From the NCBI RefSeq assembly GCF_014201115.1, contig NZ_JACHDO010000001.1:1302001-1366000 (forward strand): a stretch of DNA of 64,000 bases, written 5' to 3'. The position numbers were made by a program, and so were the translations under genes. The DNA comes from Nocardiopsis metallicus. GTDB lineage: Bacteria > Actinomycetota > Actinomycetes > Streptosporangiales > Streptosporangiaceae. Below the pieces are notes generated by a model that was not told the origin of the DNA, made no database searches, and saw nothing but the letters and a program-made list of their open reading frames with translations. This document shows, in pieces, positions 43,934 to 52,726 of this stretch. Each line of letters begins with the position of its first letter. The first letter of the stretch is position 1.

Positions 43934-44815
43934 ATGGCCACGCGTGAACAGGCCCGGTACCCGGCCGGGGTGCCCTGCTGGGTGGAGCTCACCGAAGCCA
44001 ACGGCGAGCTCTCGACCTCGTTCTTCGGGGACCTGCTGGGATGGCGGTTCGAGGACCGCGCACCCGAGGGCGCGGCGGCGCCGTACTTCGTGGCGAGCCT
44101 GCCCGACCAGGACGGAGACGTCGCGGGGTTCGGCTCACTGCTGGCCGAACCCGTCCAGAACCCGGTGTGGACCACCTACGTGCGGGTGGACAGCGCTGAT
44201 GAGTCGGCCGAGCGGGTGAGCACGGCCGGTGGCACCGTCCTCCAGGGGCCGACGGACGTCGAGGGCGTCGCCCGGGTGGCGGTCTGCACCGACCCCGCGG
44301 GGGCCCGGTTCGGCCTCTGGGAAGCGCGGGGGAGCGGTGGTGCCCACCTGGTGAACCGGCCCGATACCTGGAACTTCAGCAACCTCGTGACCTCCGACCC
44401 CGAGGCGGCGGCCGACTTCTACGGGAAGGTGTTCGGCTGGCGGACCCAGAACGTGCGGTTCGGGGGCGGGGCGCAGGACGCCACGATGCTGCTCCTGCCG
44501 GGATACGGCGACTTCCTGGAGGAACTGGCGCCGGGCACCAAGGACCGGCACGCCGAGTCCGGCGCACCCGAGGGGTTCTCGGACGCGGTCGGCTGGCTGT
44601 CCGCGGTGCCTTACGAGGCTCTCGCCGAAACCGTCGCGCAGTGGTCGGTGGAGTTCTCCGTCGCCGACGCGGAGTCGGTCCTGATTCGCGCGGCACAGCT
44701 CGGCGGCACGGTCGTCACACCCCTGGCCGACATGGGCGGTATGCGCTACGGCGCCTTCCAGGACCCGAGGGGCGCGGCCATGGCGATCAACGAGTTCCAT
44801 CACCTGTCCAGCTGA
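43934..44815 (+). CDS. Two-domain VOC (glyoxalase/bleomycin-resistance fold) protein
   Basis: A 293-aa protein of two VOC modules (about 8-125 and 133-290). Each begins with a helix typical of the fold (STSFFGDLLGWRFED; AADFYGKVFGWRTQN) and ends with a strand like DPAGARFGLWEA and DPRGAAMAINEF. This is the 27-kDa antigen/CFP30B-like branch found in actinobacteria. Metal ligands and ligand unknown. ATG 43934 has GAGGGGG upstream. Confidence 0.85.
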   Translation: MATREQARYPAGVPCWVELTEANGELSTSFFGDLLGWRFEDRAPEGAAAPYFVASLPDQDGDVAGFGSLLAEPVQNPVWTTYVRVDSADESAERVSTAGGTVLQGPTDVEGVARVAVCTDPAGARFGLWEARGSGGAHLVNRPDTWNFSNLVTSDPEAAADFYGKVFGWRTQNVRFGGGAQDATMLLLPGYGDFLEELAPGTKDRHAESGAPEGFSDAVGWLSAVPYEALAETVAQWSVEFSVADAESVLIRAAQLGGTVVTPLADMGGMRYGAFQDPRGAAMAINEFHHLSS

Positions 44816-44967
44816 GACCCCCACCTGAACTGGGCCCCGGAGCCGGGTCGGGCCAGTTGTCCACAGGTGGCAGTTCGCCCTTGCCGCTGCTGGACACGCC
44901 CCGCAGACTTGGGTTCGGGAGAGCCGTCCACCCCGTCTCTCCCCTTCATCGAGCAGTAGGGACGGTC

Positions 44968-45297
44968 ATGCCGGAAGCCATGTTCGACACGTACGCCTGC
45001 CTCGACGCGATCGTGATCTACACCGACCGGGTCGAGGAGTGCCGGGACTTCTACGCCTCGCTCGGCCTGTCCTTCGGCGAGGAGCGCTATCCCCTCGCCG
45101 ACGGGTTGATGCGCTACTCCTGCCGAATGCCCCTGGGCCCCGTCCTGGAGATCCACCCGACCACGCACAACCATCGAACCAGCGACCTCCGGCTGAGCCT
45201 CGCCCTGGCGGGGGCTGATACCAATCCACCGCTCTCCCCGGGCGAGCACCTGCTCACCGATCCCGACGGCCGCAAGGTGGACGTGACCGTTCTGTGA
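44968..45297 (+). CDS. Single-domain VOC protein
   Basis: A 109-aa VOC fold protein: DAIVIYTDRVEECRDFYASLGLSF, then a second beta-alpha-beta half ending LLTDPDGRKVDVTVL. AGTAGGGA lies before ATG 44968; ATG 44980 is an alternative. Often such proteins bind small hydrophobic or thiol compounds. Function unknown. Confidence 0.8.
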   Translation: MPEAMFDTYACLDAIVIYTDRVEECRDFYASLGLSFGEERYPLADGLMRYSCRMPLGPVLEIHPTTHNHRTSDLRLSLALAGADTNPPLSPGEHLLTDPDGRKVDVTVL

Positions 45298-45415
45298 GCC
45301 CGCGCCCCCGACCCCCAGACCGTACCTCGACCTCGAACCCGTTGCCCTCCCCGGCGCCAGTCCTCGCACCGTCCCCGGCCGCCGCCCCCTCGCTGGTATC
45401 CGCGCCTGTCCGGGG

Positions 45416-46033
45416 TCAGCGCTGCGTGAGTTTCATGGACACGTACGCGTTGAAGCCGCTCCACCTGGAATGGTTGACCTCGCGCCGTCTGTACTCGTGG
45501 AAGCCGACGCGCTCGTAGAGCCTGATCGCGGGTTCGTTGGTGTCCTTGATGTCCTCCAGTGTGTACTCGTCGTACGCGGGGAGGGTGAGGAGGTGGTTCA
45601 GGACGGCCTTGGCGGCGCCCCTGCCCCGGAAGCGCCTGGCGCTGGCGACGAAGCCGATCTCGGCCAGGCCCGGCTTCGGTACGGGGGAGCTCCCCTGGAA
45701 GTGGGTGCGGAAGACCCGGTCCGCGATGGTGCCCTTGACCAGACCCAGGTGCCTGCGCAGGACGCTGGCGTCGTGGTCGATGGCCTCCTGGTCTGCCTCG
45801 GTGAGGCTGGCCAGTGCCGCGGGTTCGCCGTCGATCAGTGCCACGTGGAACCGCTCCGGTACCAGCATGTGCTCGACGGCCTCGGTGAGCCGTTCCGGGT
45901 CCCTGGCGAAGTACTCCAGGTCCTGGCCGAACCCCTCGACGAACACCCGGGCGATGCGCCTTCGGTACCGCTCGCCCAGCTCGTCTGCCCGTCTGACTTC
46001 GATCGGCACCGTTTCCCCAGATGTCTCAGGCAT
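45416..46033 (-). CDS. GNAT-family N-acetyltransferase
   Basis: A 205-aa acetyltransferase. The acetyl-CoA motif A is visible as IGFVASARRFRGRGAAKAVLNHLL (R/Q-x2-G-x-G/A), followed by TLEDIKDTNEPAIRLYERVGF, the motif B. ATG 46033 has GGAGGG 6 bases before it and overlaps the upstream TetR stop by 8 bases, so TetR and GNAT form one transcript. Substrate unknown. Confidence 0.88.
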   Translation of the reverse strand: MPETSGETVPIEVRRADELGERYRRRIARVFVEGFGQDLEYFARDPERLTEAVEHMLVPERFHVALIDGEPAALASLTEADQEAIDHDASVLRRHLGLVKGTIADRVFRTHFQGSSPVPKPGLAEIGFVASARRFRGRGAAKAVLNHLLTLPAYDEYTLEDIKDTNEPAIRLYERVGFHEYRRREVNHSRWSGFNAYVSMKLTQR

Positions 46034-46652
46034 CTTCACCCTCCTTGAGCAGCAGCCCCATCACGGTGGCCGTGCTCGGCACGGTGCACCCCTCGCCCAG
46101 AGCGAAACGCATGGTCACCAGGCCGTCGAACATCGCGAAGTAGCAGGACGCCAGTTCCTCGGCCGGTCCCGGGCGCATGGACCCCTCGGCCTGGCCGCGT
46201 TCGATCAGCCGGACGGTCGCCTCGAGCAGTTCCGCGTTGCGTGCGATCAGGTCGCGGACGGCGGTCGGCGCATCCTCCCCGGAAGCGGTCCCCTGAGTGA
46301 ACGCCTGATGCATGAGCAGGAAGTACTCGACGAAGTCGCCCGTGCCGGTCAGATCTGCCAGGAACTCCTCGGTGAACGCCCGGAGCGACTCCGCGGGGTC
46401 TCCGGAGCCGCGGAACAGGTCGACGGTCCTCCCCAACCCGCGGGCCGCCTCGGCGACCAGGCCGCCGAAGAGCTCCTCCTTGGTGGCGAAGTGGCGGTAG
46501 ATGGATCCGGTACTGATGCCCGCCTCCTCCGCGATCTGCCGCATGTTCACCGTCGCGAAGCTCTGGCGTGCGAACAGCCGGACCGCCGCCGAGCGCACCC
46601 GCTCGCGGGTGGCGGCGCGCATCGCCTCGTACTGCTCGGGACTCCGTGGCAT
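46026..46652 (-). CDS. TetR-family regulator
   Basis: A 208-aa regulator with the TetR helix-turn-helix at about 12-60 (VRSAAVRLFARQSFATVNMRQIAEEAGIS, then SIYRHFATKEELF) and a helical sensor domain. ATG 46652 begins MPRSPEQYEAM; the frame stays open to 47033 but that part has no coding character. A palindrome 25 bases upstream is its likely operator, giving autoregulation of the TetR-GNAT pair. Confidence 0.88.
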   Translation of the reverse strand: MPRSPEQYEAMRAATRERVRSAAVRLFARQSFATVNMRQIAEEAGISTGSIYRHFATKEELFGGLVAEAARGLGRTVDLFRGSGDPAESLRAFTEEFLADLTGTGDFVEYFLLMHQAFTQGTASGEDAPTAVRDLIARNAELLEATVRLIERGQAEGSMRPGPAEELASCYFAMFDGLVTMRFALGEGCTVPSTATVMGLLLKEGEDA

Positions 46653-46676
46653 CGAGCCGTCAACTCCCCAATTTTT

Positions 46677-46696
46677 GAATGAACATGTGTTCATTC
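46677..46696. promoter_or_regulatory. TetR operator GAATGAACA-TG-TGTTCATTC
   Basis: Perfect 9-bp arms with a 2-base centre, directly upstream of the TetR gene. The ATGAACA/TGTTCAT form is a classic AcrR-type operator shape. Confidence 0.8.
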
Positions 46697-46839
46697 TATC
46701 CGGGGCGCGGCTGGCGGCAAGACCTGGTGCCTGAACTGTCCGAAGCGCCCGAGTCGCGGCCCATGCCTTCGCCAACACAGCCCCTCCCGCGGATAGCATC
46801 GGCCACCACCGGCGACCCACGGCCAAGGGGACAACACAC

Positions 46840-47812
46840 ATGACCACGACGATCCGACGCGCGGTGATCCCCGCCGCAGGCCTGGGGTCACGGCTCCTAC
46901 CGCTCACCAGGGCCATCCCCAAGGAGATGCTCCCCGTCGGCGACAAGCCGGTCATCGAGCACGCCGTCCGCGAGCTCGTGGTCTCCGGGATCACCGACAT
47001 CACGATCGTCGTCTCCGGCGGCGAGTCTCTCATTCAGGACCATTTCCGCCCCGCCCCGACTTGGTCGAGCGCCTGCGCGCGGACGGCAAACGGGATCATG
47101 CCGACACCGTGGCGGAGGTCGGCGAACTGGCCCGCCTGGGGCACATCACCCATCTGGACCAGCACGGTCCCTACGGCAACGGCACCCCGGTCCTCAACGC
47201 GGCCCGCGGCGCGCACGACGAACCGATACTCGTCCTGTGGCCCGACGACGTCTTCGTCGCCGACATCCCCGTGCCCAGCAGCTGGTCAGCGCCTATGAAC
47301 GCACCGGACACCCTGTGCTCGCCCTCATGCCCATGAACCCCGCCGACTCGCGCCGCTACGGTGTTCCGAGGGTGGCCGAAGACCTTTCCGGCGGCCTCCT
47401 GCGCGTCACCGGCCTGGTTGAGAAACCCAAACCCGAGGACGCGCCCTCCGGCTACGCCGCGATCGGCGGTTACGTGATCACCCCGGACATCGTCGAGGAA
47501 CTGCGCGCCCAGACCGAGCAGTGGTACACGCATCGCACCGGCGAGATCTACCTGACCGACGCCATCAACGTCCACGCCGCCGCGCACCCGGTCTACGGCC
47601 AGGTCATTCGGGGCCGCTGGTACGACACCGGAAACCCGGCCGACTACCTGGTCGCCCAGTTCGCCTCAGCCCTGGCCCATCCCGACTACGGCCCCGTGCC
47701 GCGCCACCTCGCCCAGGACCTGAACTACTCCGGTTGGTCGACGGGGTCACAAGGGGATTCCGGCCACCGGACGGCCGGAAGCGGACATCGGCGGGTGCGT
47801 CGGTATCCCTGA
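46840..47812 (+). pseudogene. galU: UTP-glucose-1-phosphate uridylyltransferase, two frameshifts
   Basis: The reading starts at ATG 46840: RRAVIPAAGLGSRLLPLTRAIPKEMLPV, the GalU nucleotide-binding signature, in frame 1. Near 47055 it must move frame (HFRPAP then DLVERLRADGKRDHAD), and near 47273 again (VADIP then RAQQLVSAYERTGHPV). It then continues VEKPKPEDAPSGYAAIGGYV, GEIYLTDAI and GRWYDTGNPADYL to 47812. Both breaks vanish if one C is restored to a C run (CCCC at 47053-47056 and at 47269-47272). The rebuilt protein is about 320 aa, near family length. It supplies UDP-glucose for trehalose and envelope sugars. Either a sequencing error or a recent mutant. Confidence 0.85.
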
Positions 47813-48054
47813 GACGGCGGGCCCCTGGGATCGGGGAGGCCATGACCACGCGCCGCTCATGCGCGAACACCCCCAGGATGCCAATGGTGCCGGAAGGCCA
47901 CCGGAACGATATGGGGAGACGGTGGCCCACACTTCGGTTCGCTGCCTCACGGCAGGGTTCTCTAGTCGTCGTGCCCGCATGTTCCCGGTTCGGCAGGTCG
48001 GCCTACGGGACCCGGACACCGCCTCCGTGACCGGCGGTCGCGCAGAGCACGGCC

Positions 48055-49302
48055 TCAGGAGCGTTCGCGTCGCACGACACCCGCACGCAGTACCGCGCGT
48101 ACCCCCCGCTCGGGCTCGGCCAGCAGGGAGAGGTCGGCGAGCGGGTTGCCGTCGACCACGATCAGGTCCGCGCGCGCCCCCGTGCGCAGCGTGCCGACCT
48201 CACCCTCCAGGCCGAGCAGCGCCGCCGCTTCGCTGGTGGCCGAGCGCACCACGTCCGCAGCGGGCTGGACCTGACCGCGGATGGCGAACTCCGCGCTCTG
48301 GTGGGTCTGCATGCCGCCGAGCAGGTCTGTGCCGAATACCAGGCGTACACCCCCCTCGTGTGCCATCCGAAGAGCTTCCAGCCCTCGGTGCAGGACCGTG
48401 TCCACCTTGGTCTGGCTTTGGGCGGGCAGTCCGTTGCGCGCGCCCTGACGTGCGAGTTCGCGGTAGGTGACCAGGGTCGGGACCAGGAACGCGCCGTGCT
48501 CCACGAACAGCTCCACGCTGCTCTGGTCGATGAGGTTGCCGTGCTCGATGCAACGCACCCCCAGGCGCAGACCACGGTTGACGGCCCGCGCGGTGTAGGC
48601 GTGACCGGTGACGTAGCGGTTGGCGGCCTCGGCTTCCTCCACGACCGCGCGCAGCTCGTCTTCCGAGGACTGGGTGGAGTCGATCCGGTCGGTGGGGGAG
48701 GCCACCCCGCCCGAGAGCATCACCTTGACATGGTGTGCTCCGGTGCGGAGCTGCTCGCGGGCGGCCCGGCGGAACTCGACGGGGCCGTCGCAGACCAGCC
48801 CGGCGCCGGGGCAGCACCCGTGCTGGTCCGTGCCGTGTCGGCCCCGCGGCCGGAAGTCCCCGTGTCCGCCGGTCTGGGAGAGGGCCTTGCCGCCGAAGAT
48901 CAGCCGGGGGCCGTCCACGAGCCCCTCGTCCACGGCTTGGGCGAGTCCCCAGTCGGCGCCGCCGACGTCGCGCACCGTGGTGAAGCCGCGGCCGAGCATG
49001 TCGGACAGGGAGTTGGCGGCGTAGGCGGCGACGTAGGAGGGGGAATGGTCGACGACAGCACCGAGGTCAGCGCTCAGGGCGGTGACGTGTACGTGGGCGT
49101 CGATGAGCCCTGGCATGAGGGTGGCTCCGCCGAGGTCGACCGTTTCGGCCCGGTCGGTGACGGCGGCCGGTACCTCGCCCGTCCCGCGGGCCGCGATGAC
49201 GCCGTCCTCGACGAGCAGCCAGGACCCTGGGGCGCGGGAGCCGGTCTCGGGGTCGAGCAGAGCGGTGTTCGTGTGGACGGTGGGCCGAGGACTCTCGGAC
49301 AC
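48055..49302 (-). CDS. Amidohydrolase (imidazolonepropionase/Xaa-Pro dipeptidase-like)
   Basis: A 415-aa metal-dependent hydrolase. Metal-binding HxH is in LIDAHVHVT, the bridging Lys region in HHVKVMLSGG, later ligands in GHAYT and CIEHGN, and the catalytic Asp in FGTDLLGG. A Cys/His-rich insertion after DFRPRGRHGTDQHGCCPGAG is usual in this branch (amidohydrolases acting on cyclic amides or peptides). It is divergent from the RpiR regulator and shares its operator type with the symporter, pointing to uptake and hydrolysis of one substrate. Confidence 0.88.
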   Translation of the reverse strand: MSESPRPTVHTNTALLDPETGSRAPGSWLLVEDGVIAARGTGEVPAAVTDRAETVDLGGATLMPGLIDAHVHVTALSADLGAVVDHSPSYVAAYAANSLSDMLGRGFTTVRDVGGADWGLAQAVDEGLVDGPRLIFGGKALSQTGGHGDFRPRGRHGTDQHGCCPGAGLVCDGPVEFRRAAREQLRTGAHHVKVMLSGGVASPTDRIDSTQSSEDELRAVVEEAEAANRYVTGHAYTARAVNRGLRLGVRCIEHGNLIDQSSVELFVEHGAFLVPTLVTYRELARQGARNGLPAQSQTKVDTVLHRGLEALRMAHEGGVRLVFGTDLLGGMQTHQSAEFAIRGQVQPAADVVRSATSEAAALLGLEGEVGTLRTGARADLIVVDGNPLADLSLLAEPERGVRAVLRAGVVRRERS

Positions 49303-49359
49303 GGGGAACCTCCATGGGTCGGATAGGCGGTCCGCTGCGGAGCGACTCGCAACGACTTA

Positions 49360-49377
49360 ATGCAATATACGTTGCAT
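49360..49377. promoter_or_regulatory. RpiR operator A, ATGCAA-N6-TTGCAT
   Basis: Perfect 6-bp arms, 6-base spacer TATACG, in the divergent spacer of amidohydrolase and rpiR-type gene. Same arms and spacing recur at 50339-50356. Confidence 0.8.
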
Positions 49378-49466
49378 GTGCTTTCCGTGGTCGAGGCGGG
49401 GTGGTATCGCTGTGGTTGGCGTGACCCGGGTGCTCCGGACCGCTCGAACGGAGGAAGAGGAGACCG

Positions 49467-50300
49467 ATGGCGGACTGGATCGAGGAGACGCTGGCGCGCG
49501 GGCGCCTGGGTAGGGCCACCGAGAGGGTGCTGTACGTGCTGCGCGACGAACCCCGGTTCGTCTCGTACGCAACCGCGGCCGAGGTGGCCGGCCGGGCCGA
49601 GGTCAACGTCGCCACGGTGGTGCGCGCGGCCCAACAGCTGGGGTTCACCGGTTGGCCCGCGCTGCGCGTGGAGCTGCGCTCGCGCTACCTGGCCTCGCTC
49701 AGCGCGGGGGAGGTGCTGGCCGAGCACTCCGGGTCCGACGTCGACCCGGTGCGCGCCGCCGTGCGCTCGGACCGGGAGAACCTCAGGCTGCTGGAGCGCA
49801 CGCTCGAACCCGAACGGGTCAGGGCGATCGCCGCGGCCATCCACGGGGCCCGCAGCACCCTGGTACTGGGTTCGGGCACTTTCGCGGCACCCGGAGTCCA
49901 GCTCTCCCACGCCGCCGCGATCATGGGCTATGACGTGCGGGTCCAGGACTCCGGTGGTACCGCTCTGGCCAACTCGCTGGCCAGGATGGGGGAGGGCGAC
50001 CTGTTGGTGGTGTGCGACCTGTGGATGCTTCCGGTGGCGCTGCGCCGCGCGGTGGAGATCGCGGCCGAGGGCGACGTGGCGGTCTCCCTCATCACGGACC
50101 GGCGTGATTCCCCCCTGGTGCCGCTGGCCGGGAACGTCGTGGCCGTGCCCAGCGAGGGGGTCGGCATGTTCCCGTCGCTGACGGCGGCGATGGCGGTCGT
50201 GCACGCGGTTCTGGCGGAGTTGGCCCGGATCGGTGGTGAGGAGGCTCTCGTCGCCGTGAGGCGCGCGGAACGGCTCTGGGAGCGCGCGGAACTGTTCTGA
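49467..50300 (+). CDS. RpiR/MurR-family regulator
   Basis: A 277-aa regulator with an N-terminal HTH_6 domain (about 1-78: RVLYVLRDEPRFVSYATAAEVAGRAEVNVATVVRAAQQLGF) and a C-terminal SIS domain (about 125-260: GARSTLVLGSGTFAAPGVQLSH ... GEGDLLVVCDL). SIS domains bind phosphosugars or related anions. GAGGAGA precedes the ATG. Operators on both sides (49360, 50339) suggest it controls the amidohydrolase, itself and the symporter. Confidence 0.9.
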   Translation: MADWIEETLARGRLGRATERVLYVLRDEPRFVSYATAAEVAGRAEVNVATVVRAAQQLGFTGWPALRVELRSRYLASLSAGEVLAEHSGSDVDPVRAAVRSDRENLRLLERTLEPERVRAIAAAIHGARSTLVLGSGTFAAPGVQLSHAAAIMGYDVRVQDSGGTALANSLARMGEGDLLVVCDLWMLPVALRRAVEIAAEGDVAVSLITDRRDSPLVPLAGNVVAVPSEGVGMFPSLTAAMAVVHAVLAELARIGGEEALVAVRRAERLWERAELF

Positions 50301-50338
50301 ACTGGGCGGATCCATTTCAGTGATCTGGATCACATTAG

Positions 50339-50356
50339 ATGCAACAACCATTGCAT
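50339..50356. promoter_or_regulatory. RpiR operator B, ATGCAA-N6-TTGCAT
   Basis: Identical arms and spacing to the site at 49360-49377, 73 bases before the symporter start; spacer CAACCA. Confidence 0.8.
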
Positions 50357-50429
50357 GCGTGAAGGTGTTGCTGGTTACATCGGGCCTCACCCGCTGTTCA
50401 CCCGTTCACGTCCCCTTCCGAGGCAGTCC

Positions 50430-51839
50430 ATGCAAACGACCCACCTGCTCCTCATCACCCTCTATCTCCTGGTGATGGTCGGGATCGGCCTGTACCACTC
50501 CCGATCCTCCAAGATCCGCACCGGCGAGGACTTCCTCTTCGCCGGGCGGAGCCTGCCCACCCCCGTCATGGTCGCGACACTCGTCGTCACCTGGGTCGGT
50601 TCGGGGACGATCATCGGAGGCGCGAACTTCGCCTACAACTACGGACCCGTGGCGGGCATGGTGTTCTTCGCCGGAACGCCCCTGGGGATCCTCGTGCTGC
50701 TGCTGGCCGCGCGCCGTATCCGCAGGGCGGCCCGGCACACCGTCCCCGAACTCCTCGAAGCCCGGTTCGGTGCCGGGGTGCGCACGGTGGCGGCAGTCGT
50801 CACCGCCCTCGCCTACGTCGGGCTGGTCGCCTCCCAGTTCGTCGGCGGCGGCTACGTCCTGGCCCTCATCACCCCGCTCACCACCACCCAGGGAGCACTG
50901 ATCGTCGCCGGGGTCGTGACGGTCCTGACGGTCACCGGCGGGTTGTTCTCCGTCGCCTACACCGACTTCGTCTCCGCCGTCCTCGTCCTCAGCGCCCTGA
51001 TCGTGGCCGTGCCGCTGGTCCTGGTCGCCCTCGGAGGCCTGCCCGTCTACTGGGAAGGGCTCCCCGAGACCTCCCGCACCCCCACCGGCGGTCTCAGCCC
51101 CCTCCAACTGCTCGGCTACTTCCTCCCCCTCTTCCTGCTCCTGCTGGGCGACCAGAACCTCTACCAGCGGCTGGCCGCGGCCAAGGACGAGCGCTCCGCC
51201 CGCAACTCCACGCTGGGCATGCTCTTCGCCAGCTTCTTGGTCTTCGTCCCCGTGATCATCCTGGCCACTTCGGCGTCCGTGATCATGCCCGACATCAACG
51301 GCGACGAGTCCGTTCTGCGACTGGCCTCCGAGGGCCACCTGCCCACGCTCATCGGCGGCCTGCTGCTCGCCGGAGCCGTCGCGTTCGTCATCACCACCGG
51401 CTCCTCGTTCATGCTCTCCGCCGCCTCCAACATCGCCTTCGACCTGTTCGCCAGGTTCGGCGGGGACAAAGCGGGCGAACGGGGGACGCTGGTGGTGCAA
51501 CGCCTGTCCGTCGTGGCCATCGCCCTGATCGCGATTGCCCTGGGGCTGTACTTCCCGACCGTGCTCGACCTCCAGATGTACTCGTACACGATCTACGGGG
51601 CGGCCATCACCCCCGCCGTACTGGCGGTACTGTTCTGGAAGCGCGCCACCACGGCCGGTGCCGTGGCCGCCCTGGTCGTTGGCACCGCCGTCACCATCGG
51701 CTGGCAGGTGCTCGGAGCACCCGGCGGATTCAACGGCGTGATCGTGGCCCTGCCCGCCGCCGTGCTGGCGCTGGTCGTCGCCAGCCTGCTCACCAGAGCC
51801 CCCAGCACCCGGGCCCTGGAAGCCGCGGGAGTGGACTGA
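50430..51839 (+). CDS. Sodium:solute symporter (SSS family)
   Basis: A 469-aa protein with about 13 membrane helices: LLLITLYLLVMVGIGLYHSR, FLFAGRSLPTPVMVATLVVTWVGSGTIIGGANFAYNYG and FVITTGSSFMLSAASNIAFDLF (Na-site helix). The branch resembles transporters of carboxylates and purine-like compounds. It is downstream of the RpiR gene with its own operator copy. Together with the amidohydrolase it suggests import and cleavage of an amide or cyclic amide. Confidence 0.88.
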   Translation: MQTTHLLLITLYLLVMVGIGLYHSRSSKIRTGEDFLFAGRSLPTPVMVATLVVTWVGSGTIIGGANFAYNYGPVAGMVFFAGTPLGILVLLLAARRIRRAARHTVPELLEARFGAGVRTVAAVVTALAYVGLVASQFVGGGYVLALITPLTTTQGALIVAGVVTVLTVTGGLFSVAYTDFVSAVLVLSALIVAVPLVLVALGGLPVYWEGLPETSRTPTGGLSPLQLLGYFLPLFLLLLGDQNLYQRLAAAKDERSARNSTLGMLFASFLVFVPVIILATSASVIMPDINGDESVLRLASEGHLPTLIGGLLLAGAVAFVITTGSSFMLSAASNIAFDLFARFGGDKAGERGTLVVQRLSVVAIALIAIALGLYFPTVLDLQMYSYTIYGAAITPAVLAVLFWKRATTAGAVAALVVGTAVTIGWQVLGAPGGFNGVIVALPAAVLALVVASLLTRAPSTRALEAAGVD

Positions 51840-52063
51840 CACCCGGCGTCCGCCGCCGCACCCCAGGTTCAACCTCCGAGTAGCAGCACCCCGCGTTCGT
51901 TGGACTGACCACGGGGCCGCCGATCCCACCCCGGGCCGCATCGCGAGGGGGTGGGATCGGGGCGGGTAGGGCCTTCGCTCCGACCTGCGGGGCAACGCCG
52001 GAGGAGCAGTCGCGAGGCGAGCACAGCGGACCTCTTCGGCGCCTCCGCCCGCAGGAACAGGGC

Positions 52064-52640
52064 TCAGAGCTCGCGGGTCACCCGGGGCGCGGACTCCGCT
52101 CGGGCGAAGTCGGCGCCCATCTCTCCCGTCGCGGCCAACAGCAGCGGCAGGTGGTGCTGGATCAGGTGCTCCAGGCCCGAGCGGTTCGGCGAGCACCCGA
52201 TCCACCTCCTCGGCGGGCAGCGCGGACAGCATCACCTTGCCCGGGGAGGTCGGCAGTGCCGGGAAACGCGTGCCGATCCGCAGGGCCGGGGTGACGGTCT
52301 CGGGCACCGCGAACCGGGCGATGTGGACGACGCCGGACCCGTCCAGCCGTGCGACCGAACACGACTCACCCGTGCTCTCGGACAGCTTCTCCAGGTGCGG
52401 ACGGGCCATCTCCCACAAGCCCGGTCGAACGCCCCACGAACCTCGCGCTGTCCGGGCGCATGTGCCCCAACTCCTGCAGGCTGAGCAGGATCCGCCGCGC
52501 CGTCGGCCGGGCCGACCCGGTCTCCTTCGCGACCTCCGCCAGCGTCATCACCGGCCGCTGCGGTGGGAGGCCCGGATCACGTCCAGGCCTCGTGCCAGGG
52601 CCTCGGCGAAGTCAGGCCCGATGCCTCGCGCGGCGTGCCT
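52064..52640 (-). pseudogene. IclR-family regulator pseudogene
   Basis: Pieces of one IclR protein occur in three frames. DFAEALARGLDVIRASH begins the DNA-binding domain; after one lost base MTLAEVAKETGSARPTARRILLSLQELGHM follows. About 20 residues are missing before LWEMARPHLEKLSESTGESCSVARLDGSGVVHIARF and GTRFPALPTSPGKVMLSALP, then most of the effector domain is gone and only an end, LEHLIQHHLPLLLAATGEMG, remains. Several indels and large deletions mean true decay, not one sequencing error. The pattern is PcaR/PobR-like, regulators of aromatic catabolism. Confidence 0.82.
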
Positions 52641-52726
52641 TCCCTCCGTCGGCGCCGTGGAAGCGCCAGCATATCCGCGAGCCGTCAGGGAGGTCGGACG
52701 CCCCGGTACCGAGCGGTTCTCGCGGT

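Noticed and set aside
50406..52418. 670-codon reverse open frame
   Set aside because: Only its first 110 codons are real (IclR relic); the rest mirrors the symporter.
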